A stretch of DNA of 10,441 bases from Ectocarpus siliculosus (lineage: Eukaryota > Sar > Phaeophyceae > Ectocarpales > Ectocarpaceae): the NCBI GenBank assembly GCA_000310025.1, contig FN649742.1, positions 3,708,864 through 3,719,304 on the forward strand. Reading direction: 5' to 3'. Positions 1-7,439 of this stretch are shown in pieces. The notes below the pieces were generated by a model. It worked only from the letters and a program-made list of their open reading frames with translations. It did no database searches and was not told the DNA's origin. The translations under genes and the position numbers were made by a program. Position 1 is the first letter of the stretch. Each line of letters opens with the position of its first letter.

Positions 1-19
1 AGGAATGCAAGCAGGATTA

Positions 20-36
20 GGGGGGGGGGGGGGGGG
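20..36 (+). repeat. G homopolymer, 17 bases
   Basis: An uninterrupted run of G; length in an assembly is unreliable. Confidence 0.9.
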
Positions 37-128
37 TGAGATATCTGCACAAATAGAGGCCGGCGACGGACACTAGAATCAGAGACCGAATGGGGAGGGA
101 ACACACCAAAAGGCCAACCGGCGGAGAT

Positions 129-157
129 GGCGGCGGCGGCGGCGGCGGCGGCGGCGG
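129..157 (+). repeat. GGC microsatellite
   Basis: About ten uninterrupted GGC/CGG units. Confidence 0.95.
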
Positions 158-392
158 GTACAACGCTGGATCAAAACCTGATTGTGTCAGATTCGCTTTG
201 CGGCACGACGATTGCTCCATTCACCCAAACAACGCACGGGTCTCCACTACCCTCTGCACCGCCGGGGGATGATTGTGCCTAGCGCGTGACGTGTAGTACA
301 CGTGACGCCCGAAGATAAAAAAAAAAAAATCTACAACACATAGCGGAGGGACAGCTTTTGACCGCGGTGGTGGCGAGTGATCATTGGCTCTG

Positions 393-532
393 CTAGAACT
401 CTCGCGAACTTACGATCATTTCCGCTACGATGGGAGAGATCTTCGGCCACCGAAGAAGCCAGCACGCTCGCCGTGAACAGCACAACGTCACCGTTGACGA
501 TCGTCGTTCGCCACGCAACCCCTTTTCTCCAC
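393..532 (-). pseudogene. Exon 7: PsbP C-terminus split over three reading frames
   Basis: After the acceptor ACCCGCAG the in-phase frame reads VEKRGCVA (532-509) and then runs to a TGA at 490-488. The next frame carries TTIVNGDVVLFTASVLAS (507-454), and the third carries RWPKISPIVAEMIVSSREF and a TAG (452-393). Together these match the expected end of a PsbP protein: basic turn, strand with V-N-G, strand, R-W, amphipathic helix. One extra base near 508 and one near 453 would explain the shifts; neither lies in a homopolymer. An acceptor 11 bases further in (AAAAG|GGGTTG) would give one frame through to the TAG, but it replaces the conserved strand with Arg- and Cys-rich sequence. Decay and sequence error are both possible. 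Confidence 0.72.
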
Positions 533-3500
533 CTGCGGGTCCGGTTTGGGCTCGATAATGTTTTGGTTTGTTCTTGGATAGTGTCAAGCCTAAAACCTAT
601 TGTACCCGTGATGAGCAAGCGGGAAAGGGGGGCCGGAAAATTCTGTAGGAGGCCCACTGAAAGCGTGCGAATGAGATGGCAGTAGAAGAAAACGGTGGGG
701 AAAAGCGAAACAGCATCAGTGGATATTTTTTCGTCCTTCTCGACAGACTCGGACGAGCCCCGAGGCGTGTGAGGTACTCCGTCGAAAGCGTTTCGTCCCG
801 GGGCCAAGAGAAAATAGGGGGGGGGGGGGGGGGGGGCACCTATGAACCGCAACTCCAAGAACAGGTGGTGCACTCTCCACCCAGACCACTCGTCACCACG
901 AGGTAACGATAGGGTGCTGCTACAGAAGAGTTATCCGCTACTCTCGCCGCCGCCACCGCCGCCGCCGCCGCCGCCGTCTTTGAAAGACCTTGCCAAAAAC
1001 GTTGAACGGTTCTCATCATCCCGTCCCATCCGCCCGGTGCAGAGCGCAACGCCGTCGCTCTTTCTCCTCATAAAGTGGCTGATTTCTCCTCACAAAGTGG
1101 CTGAACACTGGCCCAGCCAAGGATATATGCGCCTCTCTTTCGACAAGAAAAACGGCGGAATCGACGACACGGCCGTCCTGCTTCGTCGCAATCGCTCTGT
1201 GTCACGGAATTCGAACACTGCCGTCGACATCCTGTGATGCTAAAAGAAACGCATTCCTGAGTGGCTCAACGCAAGGAGCATATATACATTTTTGAACACC
1301 CACCGCGCGCATCGCAACAAAGCGAGGATCAATTTTGAAACTCCCGACAGGGAGCCAAAGCAAAATCAAAACATCAATACTTCTACTTGAGCAGCAAACA
1401 AATTCGTGAATTGACAGGTTAATCATGGTTCGGCATTTGCTGCAGCTTTCGCGCCCGGAATCACCAGAAAAAAAACGCTCCCAGTGGGGATTCTCACCTG
1501 CAATAACCCCTGAGTTGGCGCCGAGAACTTGAGGTCTACATACCTGCAGGGGCAGCAGAAACCGGCAGTATCAGAAGCGGCGACGAAAGGGAAACGGTTC
1601 GATCACGAACAGAGCGGGGGGAGCCAGACAAGGAGGATGGGGGTCAGAGAGAATGCGCGTCCCAGAAACAACCACCAGAGCCACACCCACCTCGCCAGCA
1701 ACCACTGCGCCTCAACCATGTGTAAGATCAACACCTATGTACATACGTCAAGATCGACTGCGACGGCTCCGCCACCTTCGCCACCGCCGACAAGGTCAAC
1801 AACAAGAGCAAGTTACGGTAGAGGGGAACAACATCAACATCGCCACCACCACGCCGGAGCCTCGCCTGTAGTCCCGCTTCCCCTTGGCCTCTGACTTAGC
1901 CCCGATGACCTTGAAGTCGTCAACCTTGCCAAAGGTGCCGTAGGGCCCCTTTCATTCAAGCAGAGGACACAAGCAGCAGTACGAAGCAGAAGGAAACATG
2001 ATGCACACAGCCGCGAGGCGAACGGGTACCACACGAAGAGCGTACACACACCTCACGGACACAAGAAGAGAAGAGCCACCACGCACGCACGAAATGCAAT
2101 GAATCTCGCTTTGACTGACGCAGCACGTTGACAGTTACGCTAAATGAGCCCTTTGACTCTGCGGCGTGTACTTCATCCTTAGCGGCATGGGGCAGAAAAC
2201 GGCCATCACCGGACACGATTTGAAAGGAACGAACACGAGTGGCGATTTCAAGTGTGGCACGGCCGCGGGAGCATGCTCAGCCCAGCCGATCGAAAGCACG
2301 CCATGTAGCGCGAGTTTGTTGTTCCTGGTGTTCTGCTGGCGGGGTAGGCCGCCCTGTTCTGTCCCTTTTCTTTTCTGTTCATTAGACACGTGTTTTCACC
2401 ACGAAACGACAGCCTTTGTTCAAGTGCCCCCGGGGTTTATCGGCCACCACTTCTGTCCTTTTCCTTTTGTGGCTATCCCTCTCTTCTCAAAACACCGCAC
2501 GAATACCGGGACCTACGTGTCTTGCGTGCGACTATGTACGTCTTTCTTGTCTCTCCTTCCCCGTTGACCCCTCTCTATGCCTACCTCACCTCTGTGTCTC
2601 TTTCACTCTGCCCCTTTTCGTGCCCTCCCCCCCCCCCATTATGCATTGGCCAAACTTACATCCAAGCTGAACAAGGCGTCCGTGAAGAACGACAAGGGGA
2701 TGTCACCCACGCTCTTCGTGCCGCTAGGCAGCGGCATCGCAAGAGAAAACGCCCTGTCCGTGTACTTCATGTCCTGAATGTTGATGCTCTTCCCTGTGGG
2801 CGGGGCGGAGTGATGGGGTGGGTCACTGGATTTCTACCATGGTGTCAAAATCGGAGCGAAGATCGGGCAGAATGTCAGCGATCAGTCTTTGTGCCATGAA
2901 GGTGGCCATCGGCCTTTGGTATCACGCCCAACCTGCCGTCTTCGCTTAGCCCCAGCGTGAGCGGCGTCGAACATGTGATGGACCCGTAGAGATCGGTCCA
3001 GGCATTGGGGACTACTACTAGAGAATAATCGCCCTCAACAACACCTGTTGCCACATCGCGAGACAACACAACACAACGCAAAAGCAAAAAAACACACCCA
3101 CAAGACTGGCGTCTTTTCGTTGGTCAAGACGTGAGCGCGGTCGATGATAATAACAAAAAAACACACTCAGTCACATCCGGAGAATATCCTAGCCTCCTGC
3201 ATGCCCCCCCCCCGCACGGCATACCAGATTACGGCCTTTAGAAGAAGCAGTGTTTTCCAATTTTATCCGCACTGAGACTGGCGTATTTTCATTGGTCAGC
3301 CGTTCAGCGCGTTCGATGCTACAGCAACAGAGGCACCGGCACATACGGGCGAGGCGTGCTATTTAATACCTGCAGTCTTGGTGACGGTCCACTGCTTCGG
3401 GTAAAGGACAGAGACCGCGATGGGCTGCTGCCCGCTTCCATTGAGCTGCCGACAAAAGCACGCAAAGAAAAAGCAAGGACGAAGCAAACAAACAAAACAT

Positions 3501-6500
3501 TGACGACTCGGTGGCAGCTCGCACCCCTCTGACGTCTGGCGCACCGTTGACCACTCATCCCCTCTTTCCGAAGCATACAGTTCCGTCCACCTCTACTCGC
3601 AGCAGTAGCAGCAGCCGTGGAGCGCTCCCAAAAAGGAAAGTGTTAACCGGTGCTACATGCGGCATATTTCTGATGATTTTTCGTATTCTGTTTCCTTCCT
3701 GAAGACGGGTACACCAGTTTTAGTTCCAAGTATATTGCTTCCTTCTTCTTCTGACTTTTTCCTGGGTTTTTACCTACTCTCTCGAGAACACAATGCGTCA
3801 GAGCTGGAACTCCATCCAAGCATAGACTGTCTCTTTTGGGCTGATCCAGACAACTATTGTAGCGAGTGCACAGCCCACAACAATATCTGGGAGGCATCCT
3901 CCACAGCAGAAGCAGTTTCGCGTCGACTCACCTTACGTTCGACCCTTCTGCCCAATCAGCGGGCGTTCTTTTCTTAAGGTCAGACACACCACACGCCTCG
4001 TTCTCAGGTAAAGGCCGCAATAGATCGTGCAAACAACCCCCCCATCGCCGTTCAACAACGGAAGAGAACAATAAGCAATAGTAACATCGCCATCGAAGCA
4101 GCAATTTGTGACCACAAGAGTGAGAGCTCCCTCCTGCCAAGCAAGCCTCTCAGCTTTGGTTGGGAATTCAGCCACAAGGCTACTTGACGATCCGCTTTTG
4201 CGTGTAACCCCGGCGGGTGGGTCGGGAAACACACCAATACGTGCAAGCATGAATCATAAAAGAAAAAAAATGGGATGAAACACACAGAAAAGGCAGACGT
4301 CTTTACCATTGGTCACCCGGTACGCGCGGTCGACGCTAGTGAAAGGAACACGCACGCACACACACACTATTCTTCCAAGTCCTGCGCCCCCCATGTCAGT
4401 AGGACCCTTATCCTTTGATGAGCAAGGGTTCGTGTATAATATCCCGCTTCGTAAGACTGAAGTCTTTTCATTGGTCAGCCGGTTAGCGCAGTCGACCCTA
4501 ACTAAGAAAACAAACACACACACACACACACTTACACGCACACCTCGAACGGCTGTGACCCAGATCAAACGGGCGACGCCAGTATGTAACGTACTTCGAA
4601 TTACATAATAACAAGAAGAGAGGCTCGGGTTGCGCCTTTCATTCACCTCACCTCTATCGAGGTTTCCGCCAAGTTCCTGGCCGACGGTCGAGCGGTGCCG
4701 GCCGATGCCTCTCCCGCAACACCGGTCAACGCCACGGCCCCCGCCACGGCAGCCACGCTGCAAGATCACCGCCGTCGCCGCAAGAGACGGACACGCGCAT
4801 CACCGCCGTGCGTCGATTTTTATCGACCGCCGCACACGCGAAGAAAAAGAAGGAAGTAAGCGACGAAGCGGCGGAGCCAAAAGGAGCGCGGGGGAGGAGT
4901 TCGATAAGTGGAGGTGTTCATTTGTAAAAAAAACAAGAGGCCGGGACATGTATAGAAGAAGGGGAAGAGGGGGGGAAAGAGAAGGACCAGGAGATTGTTG
5001 CATCTCGCACGTAAATAGTCCTTGCTCTTGGCCATCAAGTCGGAGTAAACTCGGCGTTTTGTCAGAAGCGCCTCTATCCGGCGCTGCCCGCACCCCTGGT
5101 TCAGAAGGGTGCGCACCATCCGGCGGCATGCCATCACATGCAAATAGGCATCCCACAGATGTCGTCGCCACCTGGGAAAACACGCTGCACGTACTCCTCT
5201 ACCCGGTTGGTTCCCAATTACAGTGTCGGGTCCCTTTGTTGAAAAGAGAAATCGTGCCATTCGGGGCTGTGCGGAGTTTTTTTTCTTGTTCCCCCCTCAA
5301 GCTGTTTGCCGTCGGGGTTGGGTTCTCGTCGCTTGGCAACGACGTTGTAAAACAAGCCCCCCCCCCGGTGTTTGCCATCGGGATTGGGTTTTCGTCGCTT
5401 GGCAACGACGTTATAAAACAAGCCAATTCACTTTGTGGACTCGGCAACCAGGTTACCGGGTATTTCTTTGCCTTTTTTTTTTTGCGGTAACCACAATGGT
5501 GGTCGAGTAGATCATGTTGTGCGGGGTCGAGAACCCTCACTCCGCGCAAGGGGGATGATCGCACCACGCTGTGTTAAAATGGTCAAGCATCCTCGAGGCA
5601 GTTACACAGTGCTTATAACTGTCTCCGGAAGTAAAAGCACCAGAAAATAAATTAAGTCATACGCAGCTGTCATCCGTACGCAAGGAAGCACAAGATGCCG
5701 AACACCCTTTTAGCAGGATGCAGCGCACCCTTCATGCGACTCGCCATATACCTCACGGCGCTTCGCGCTTGGTGATGTGAGAGCCTGGTCCGGTGAGAAC
5801 CCGGCGTGCTCCGTCCCGGCTTTGTAGGGATGCGAGGTCAATGGTATAACGACTACGGCATGCACGACTATGAGTACCTCGCCCCCCCCCCCTCAAGCTT
5901 GTGCTATGTGCTGTGTTTCGCATCAACCACATCCTACGTACCACGGCGGTGCTTGTCTATCGATTTGAGCCTTGTAGGGAAAAACCCAAGTGGCGGTAAT
6001 TACCGGTAGGTAACAACCTCGAAAGGCGGTAACGTCGATCACCGGCTAAATAGTTGCAGCAAGCACAGGTGACATTGGCATTGCACACAAAGAGAGAGAA
6101 ATGACCCTCTCGCAAAACAATAATGAAGAAAAAGATAAACATGAATGGGTGTCCACCAAATATACTGACGGGTACAAGTACCGGCCTGCTGCGTCACTTA
6201 ACCGCCCTTTGGACCACACGGGTTGGCATCTCATCAAAAAGAAACAAGCACTCAATACGTAAGTGCTCGAAAGAGTATATAACTCCGGCGGATTTCTCCT
6301 CAACAAAGGGCAACACAAACATCCACCCGCCGCTGCTGTAGCCACGCGCTGATGAGTTGCACAGATCACTTGCGGGGTTACGCCGTTTGAATTGTCATGT
6401 TGGTCAAAACATGCGCACACGATTCATTGTAAATTGGTAGTCAAGGCTAGTAGTGGTCAAGGCTAGACAAGGCAAGCACATCCGTGTCTCGTTGCCACAT

Positions 6501-6708
6501 GCGCACAAGCCATGAGAATACCTCTACACGTGAGCACGTGCTGAGCGCACCTTGCTTTCTCCAAAAGCGCTCGCCGAGAGACACTCTCGGACGCAGATGC
6601 TTTCATCTGAGTAGGGGCTCTACTGCTGCTGCTGGATGCCATCAGCTGAAACGCCATCCCGCCTGTGGCTGCAGAGGTGACGAGCAGACATGCTAAGACC
6701 CTTTTCAT
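393..6708 (-). CDS. PsbP-domain thylakoid lumen protein, seven-exon gene with a frame-broken last exon
   Basis: Seven exons join in phase to give 201 codons through exon 6 and about 246 residues if the last exon is read across its frame breaks. In order: signal peptide (1-19), transit peptide from F20, twin arginine R45-R46, hydrophobic core 54-67, A-S-A cleavage near 72, then a PsbP-like domain. Family-like landmarks are the VLYPKQW strand near the start of the domain, INIQDMKYTDRAFSLAMPLP, a PLSFFTDALF helix, YVDLKF, VEKRG, and a final IVNGDVVLF followed by RW. PsbP proteins are lumenal, bind or help assemble photosystem II or related complexes, and use the Tat route. Which PsbP subfamily this is (true PsbP, PPL or PPD) I cannot tell. 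The upstream in-frame ATG at 6822 was rejected because only the 6708 ATG puts a signal peptide at the N-terminus. Read literally, exon 7 stops at 490-488 and gives a truncated 215-residue protein. Confidence 0.83.
817..836 (+). repeat. G homopolymer, 20 bases
   Basis: The longest homopolymer in the window, inside intron 6. Confidence 0.9.
945..977 (+). repeat. GCC microsatellite
   Basis: About eleven GCC/CCG units with one CCA interruption, inside intron 6. Confidence 0.95.
1061..1104 (+). repeat. 22-bp tandem duplication
   Basis: TTTCTCCTCATAAAGTGGCT plus GA at 1061-1082 is followed directly by the same 22 bases with one change (TAAA to CAAA) at 1083-1104. Confidence 0.9.
1498..1543 (-). 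CDS. Exon 6: short PsbP strand exon
   Basis: This is a 46-base microexon-like piece between the acceptor TGCCCCTGCAG and the donor TTGCAG|GTGAGA. After the shared Arg codon it reads YVDLKFSAPTQGLLQ, the long strand that follows the KR-x-Y segment in PsbP proteins. It enters in phase 2 and leaves in phase 0, in register with VEKRG at the start of exon 7. Confidence 0.85.
1544..1865 (-). other. Intron 5 (322 bases), GC-AG type
   Basis: The 5' end is CAG|GCGAGG and the 3' end is CCCCTGCAG. Both flanking exons stay in the PsbP frame only with this boundary. It is otherwise GCC/ACC-rich without recognisable elements. Confidence 0.78.
1866..1948 (-). CDS. Exon 5: PsbP domain, strand region, ending at a GC donor
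   Basis: It has 27 codons plus AG, reading GPYGTFGKVDDFKVIGAKSE then AKGKRDY. The frame has a stop (TGA) 6 bases before the acceptor GAATGAAAG, so the exon must start there. The 3' end is CTACAG|GCGAGG: no GT donor fits, but this matches the GC-type donor consensus, and its phase 2 exit pairs with the single G at the start of exon 6 to make Arg. Confidence 0.85.
1949..2659 (-). other. Intron 4 (711 bases)
   Basis: It starts with a perfect GTAAGT and ends in GAAAG. It holds an 11-base C run at 2627-2637, pyrimidine-rich DNA, and a plus-strand coding-like stretch from 2166 to about 2320. Confidence 0.8.
2660..2793 (-). CDS. Exon 4: central PsbP domain
   Basis: The acceptor CCGCCCACAG follows a C-rich tract and the donor TTGGAT|GTAAGT is a perfect consensus. 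After GG it has 44 codons, reading KSINIQDMKYTDRAFSLAMP and then PLPSGTKSVGDIPLSFFTD. The pattern strand, charged turn, strand, S-V-G-D-I, then an amphipathic helix with F and L is that of the middle of PsbP proteins. It exits in phase 0. A plus-strand frame of 66 codons over the same bases is antisense shadow. Confidence 0.9.
3104..3166 (+). repeat. Intronic repeat, copy A
   Basis: It begins GACTGGCGTCTTTTCGTTGG, continues with GTCAAGACGTGAGCGCGGTC, and ends in an A-rich ACACAC tail. It shares its core with copies B, C and D. It lies 172 bases before copy B. Confidence 0.75.
3276..3330 (+). repeat. Intronic repeat, copy B
   Basis: GACTGGCGTATTTTCATTGG followed by TCAGCCGTTCAGCGCGTTCG. It has the same core as A and lacks the CA tail. 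It ends close to the donor of exon 3. Confidence 0.75.
3370..3445 (-). CDS. Exon 3: first strand of the PsbP domain
   Basis: The acceptor is strong, a pyrimidine-rich TTTTTCTTTGCGTGCTTTTG followed by TCGGCAG. The exon has 25 codons plus one base and reads LNGSGQQPIAVSVLYPKQW then TVTKTA. The hydrophobic strand followed by YP and W two residues later is the usual opening of the PsbP fold. The donor is CTGCAG|GTATTA in phase 1. Entry is phase 0, matching exon 2; exit matches exon 4, whose first two bases GG complete a Gly codon. Confidence 0.87.
4294..4368 (+). repeat. Intronic repeat, copy C, with CA tail
   Basis: CAGACGTCTTTACCATTGGT, then CACCCGGTACGCGCGGTCGA, then a CACGCACGCACAC tail. It pairs with copy D 161 bases downstream, nearly the A to B spacing. 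Confidence 0.75.
4455..4531 (+). repeat. Intronic repeat, copy D, with CA tail
   Basis: GACTGAAGTCTTTTCATTGG, then TCAGCCGGTTAGCGCAGTCG, then AACAAACACACACACAC. It is the best-preserved copy of the core and has the longest CA tail. Confidence 0.75.
4652..4757 (-). CDS. Exon 2: Tat hydrophobic core and lumenal cleavage site
   Basis: The acceptor is ATCTTGCAG and the exon starts with C, completing the Ser codon split by intron 1 (AG plus C). It reads VAAVAGAVALTGVAGEASA, a weakly hydrophobic Ala/Gly/Val core ending in A-S-A, the thylakoid processing peptidase motif. Sixteen mature residues follow, ending in ETSIE. The donor is GAG|GTGAGG in phase 0. It supplies exactly the part of the lumen signal missing after SRRALLEK in exon 1, which is the strongest argument for the join. 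A longer plus-strand open frame covers the same bases and is its shadow. Confidence 0.87.
5021..5171 (-). other. Coding-like minus-strand frame in intron 1, unassigned
   Basis: After a good acceptor (GTGTTTTCCCAG) the frame reads WRRHLWDAYLHVMACRRMVR and on through KSKDYLRARCNN, with many G/C-ending codons and balanced composition. It enters in the same phase as exon 2, so a cassette exon or a relic of another gene is possible. No good donor restores phase 2 afterwards, and the sequence does not fit a lumen-targeting signal. I do not recognise the family. Confidence 0.25.
5301..5424 (+). repeat. 58-bp tandem duplication separated by a C run
   Basis: Unit 1 is 5301-5358 and unit 2 is 5367-5424, differing at a handful of positions, with a C run (5356-5366) at the junction. 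Both contain CGTCGCTTGGCAACGACG, an inverted repeat with 5-bp CGTCG/CGACG arms, followed by TTRTAAAACAAGCC. Confidence 0.85.
5994..6005. repeat. Perfect 12-bp palindrome
   Basis: CGGTAATTACCG inside intron 1; no function assigned. Confidence 0.85.
6440..6466 (+). repeat. Short direct repeat, period 16
   Basis: GTCAAGGCTAG occurs at 6440-6450 and 6456-6466 with a similar left flank. Confidence 0.75.
6527..6542. promoter_or_regulatory. Paired CACGTG (G-box-like) motifs
   Basis: CACGTG at 6527-6532 and again at 6535-6540, the second inside the palindrome AGCACGTGCT. They lie 8 to 24 bases inside intron 1. CACGTG is the core bound by bHLH and bZIP factors; use here is an inference. Confidence 0.3.
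6551..6708 (-). CDS. Exon 1: start, secretory signal, transit peptide and twin arginine
   Basis: It has 52 codons plus AG and ends in phase 2 at the donor GCAAG|GTGCGC. The peptide opens MKRVLACLLV, a short basic start and hydrophobic stretch, and reaches GGMAFQ. That A-F junction is the stramenopile plastid-entry cleavage motif, with F20 at +1. A Ser-, Ala- and Lys-rich acid-poor stretch follows, containing SSSSSRAPTQMKAS, and then SVSRRALLEKA, the twin-arginine n-region of a lumen-targeting signal. The frame is also open upstream to an ATG at 6822, but that extension is Arg- and Pro-rich and would bury the signal peptide. Confidence 0.87.
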
Positions 6709-7388
6709 GATGCCAGTGTATCGCTCTCTGCTGACGGTGAGTTGCACGACCCGCGCCCGGCGCAACGGCGCCCCCGGACCAACTTGAGGGGGGTACACAG
6801 ACAGCGGAGGAAAATAGTCCATACCCCGTACATACTATGGGAAAAAAAAAAATGTTGTTCCGAAATGTAGTGCACCTTCGGCACACACGCTGGCCCTGGA
6901 GAGAGGGTGTGCGGAGAGAAGAACGCGTGTTGGGTGCTGCTGGACCATCAACGACTCAACAAGTTTCGTACCAACGGCTGGGTTCGTCGTGGGCTTGTGC
7001 GTGGACACCCCCAGCACACGTGGTCTCCGGGCTCTCGAGGGCGCAAAAGACGAAGGAGGAGGAGACAGCAAAGAGGAAAGGTTGGCTTGTTGCCCTGTTG
7101 GATCACACTCCACCTGGTGCAGCCCCCAGCCTAGAGTGCGCTGCTGCTGGCGAGAGGGGTTTGGAGCGACGAGCACGGAGAAAGGAGGGGGGCCTGTATC
7201 GCAGAGCGGGTGACCTGGACTGATCAGCAGAAGCAAGCCGCGGTCGGTGGCGGCGGAGCAAGCTCTCGGTTTCATGAGTGGGGAGGAGATTTCCCGGCCT
7301 GGTCCTTCTGATGCAATTGTAGCTGGCACCGGCACCGGCAACAATGAGGTGAGAGGGGGGCGAAGAGAGAGATGAGAACGAGAGAGAG

Positions 7389-7439
<51 letters not shown>

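Larger units (their letters stand above)
1..392. other. 3' flank of the PsbP-domain gene, no gene seen
   Basis: It holds a 17-base G run (20-36), a GGC tract (129-157) and a 13-base A run (317-329). Open frames here are made of the repeats themselves. I see no polyadenylation motif that I can assign. Confidence 0.6.
533..1497 (-). other. Intron 6 (965 bases)
   Basis: It runs from GTGAGA to CCGCAG. It contains a 20-base G run (817-836), a GCC microsatellite (945-977) and a 22-bp tandem duplication (1061-1104). The open frames through it are low-complexity. Confidence 0.78.
2794..3369 (-). other. Intron 3 (576 bases)
   Basis: It runs from GTATTA to CCACAG. It contains copies A and B of the repeat family (3104-3330), a 10-base C run (3204-3213), and a coding-like stretch at 3044-2875 judged not to be an exon. 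Confidence 0.8.
3446..4651 (-). other. Intron 2 (1206 bases)
   Basis: It runs from GTGAGG to GGCAG. It contains copies C and D of the intronic repeat family with CA dinucleotide tracts (4294-4531). The remainder (3446-4290) is unremarkable apart from short open frames that do not join in phase to the gene. Confidence 0.8.
4758..6550 (-). other. Intron 1 (1793 bases)
   Basis: It runs from GTGCGC to TTGCAG. It holds a pair of CACGTG motifs just inside the donor, a small 16-base-period duplication around 6440-6466, a 12-bp palindrome, C and T homopolymers, the 58-bp tandem duplication at 5301-5424, and a minus-strand coding-like frame at 5171-5021. I see no nested gene I would call. Confidence 0.8.

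Noticed and set aside
331-873. 180-codon minus-strand open frame
   Set aside because: It merges a poly-Pro stretch from the G run, intron 6 sequence and one of the three frames of exon 7; it is not a gene by itself.
2577-2777. Plus-strand frame with a protein-like end (KLNKASVKNDKG)
   Set aside because: It is the exact antisense of exon 4, which has perfect splice sites and PsbP features.
2875-3044. Minus-strand stretch GVVEGDYSLVVVPNAW after an AACAG acceptor, phase-compatible with exon 3, and a second frame ending in SDFDTMVEIQ
   Set aside because: It does not leave in the phase exon 4 needs with any reasonable donor. Exon 3 joins exon 4 directly through a split Gly codon with normal PsbP spacing between YPKQW and INIQDM. 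A rare alternative exon is not excluded.
3932-4140. Minus-strand frame ending RTPADWAEGSNV at a strong donor AAG|GTGAGT
   Set aside because: Its phase 2 exit does not match exon 3, and exons 2 and 3 already join in phase 0. It is probably chance within intron 2.
4474-4500. tRNA-like A-box and B-box words within repeat copy D
   Set aside because: The box spacing is far too short and no cloverleaf can be drawn, so no tRNA gene is called; only a SINE-origin hypothesis is kept.
4630-5490. 286-codon plus-strand open frame
   Set aside because: It lies antisense to exon 2, is rich in Arg, Pro and Ser, and runs through the tandem duplication; no domain is visible.
5806-5881. Plus-strand frame GMRGQWYNDYGMHDYEYL in intron 1
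   Set aside because: It is short, ends in a C run, and has no partner exon or known motif.
6180-6342. Minus-strand frame SGGWMFVLPFVEEKSAGVIY and onward in intron 1
   Set aside because: About 45 codons, no lumen-signal character, and no suitable donor; exon 2 fits exon 1 far better.
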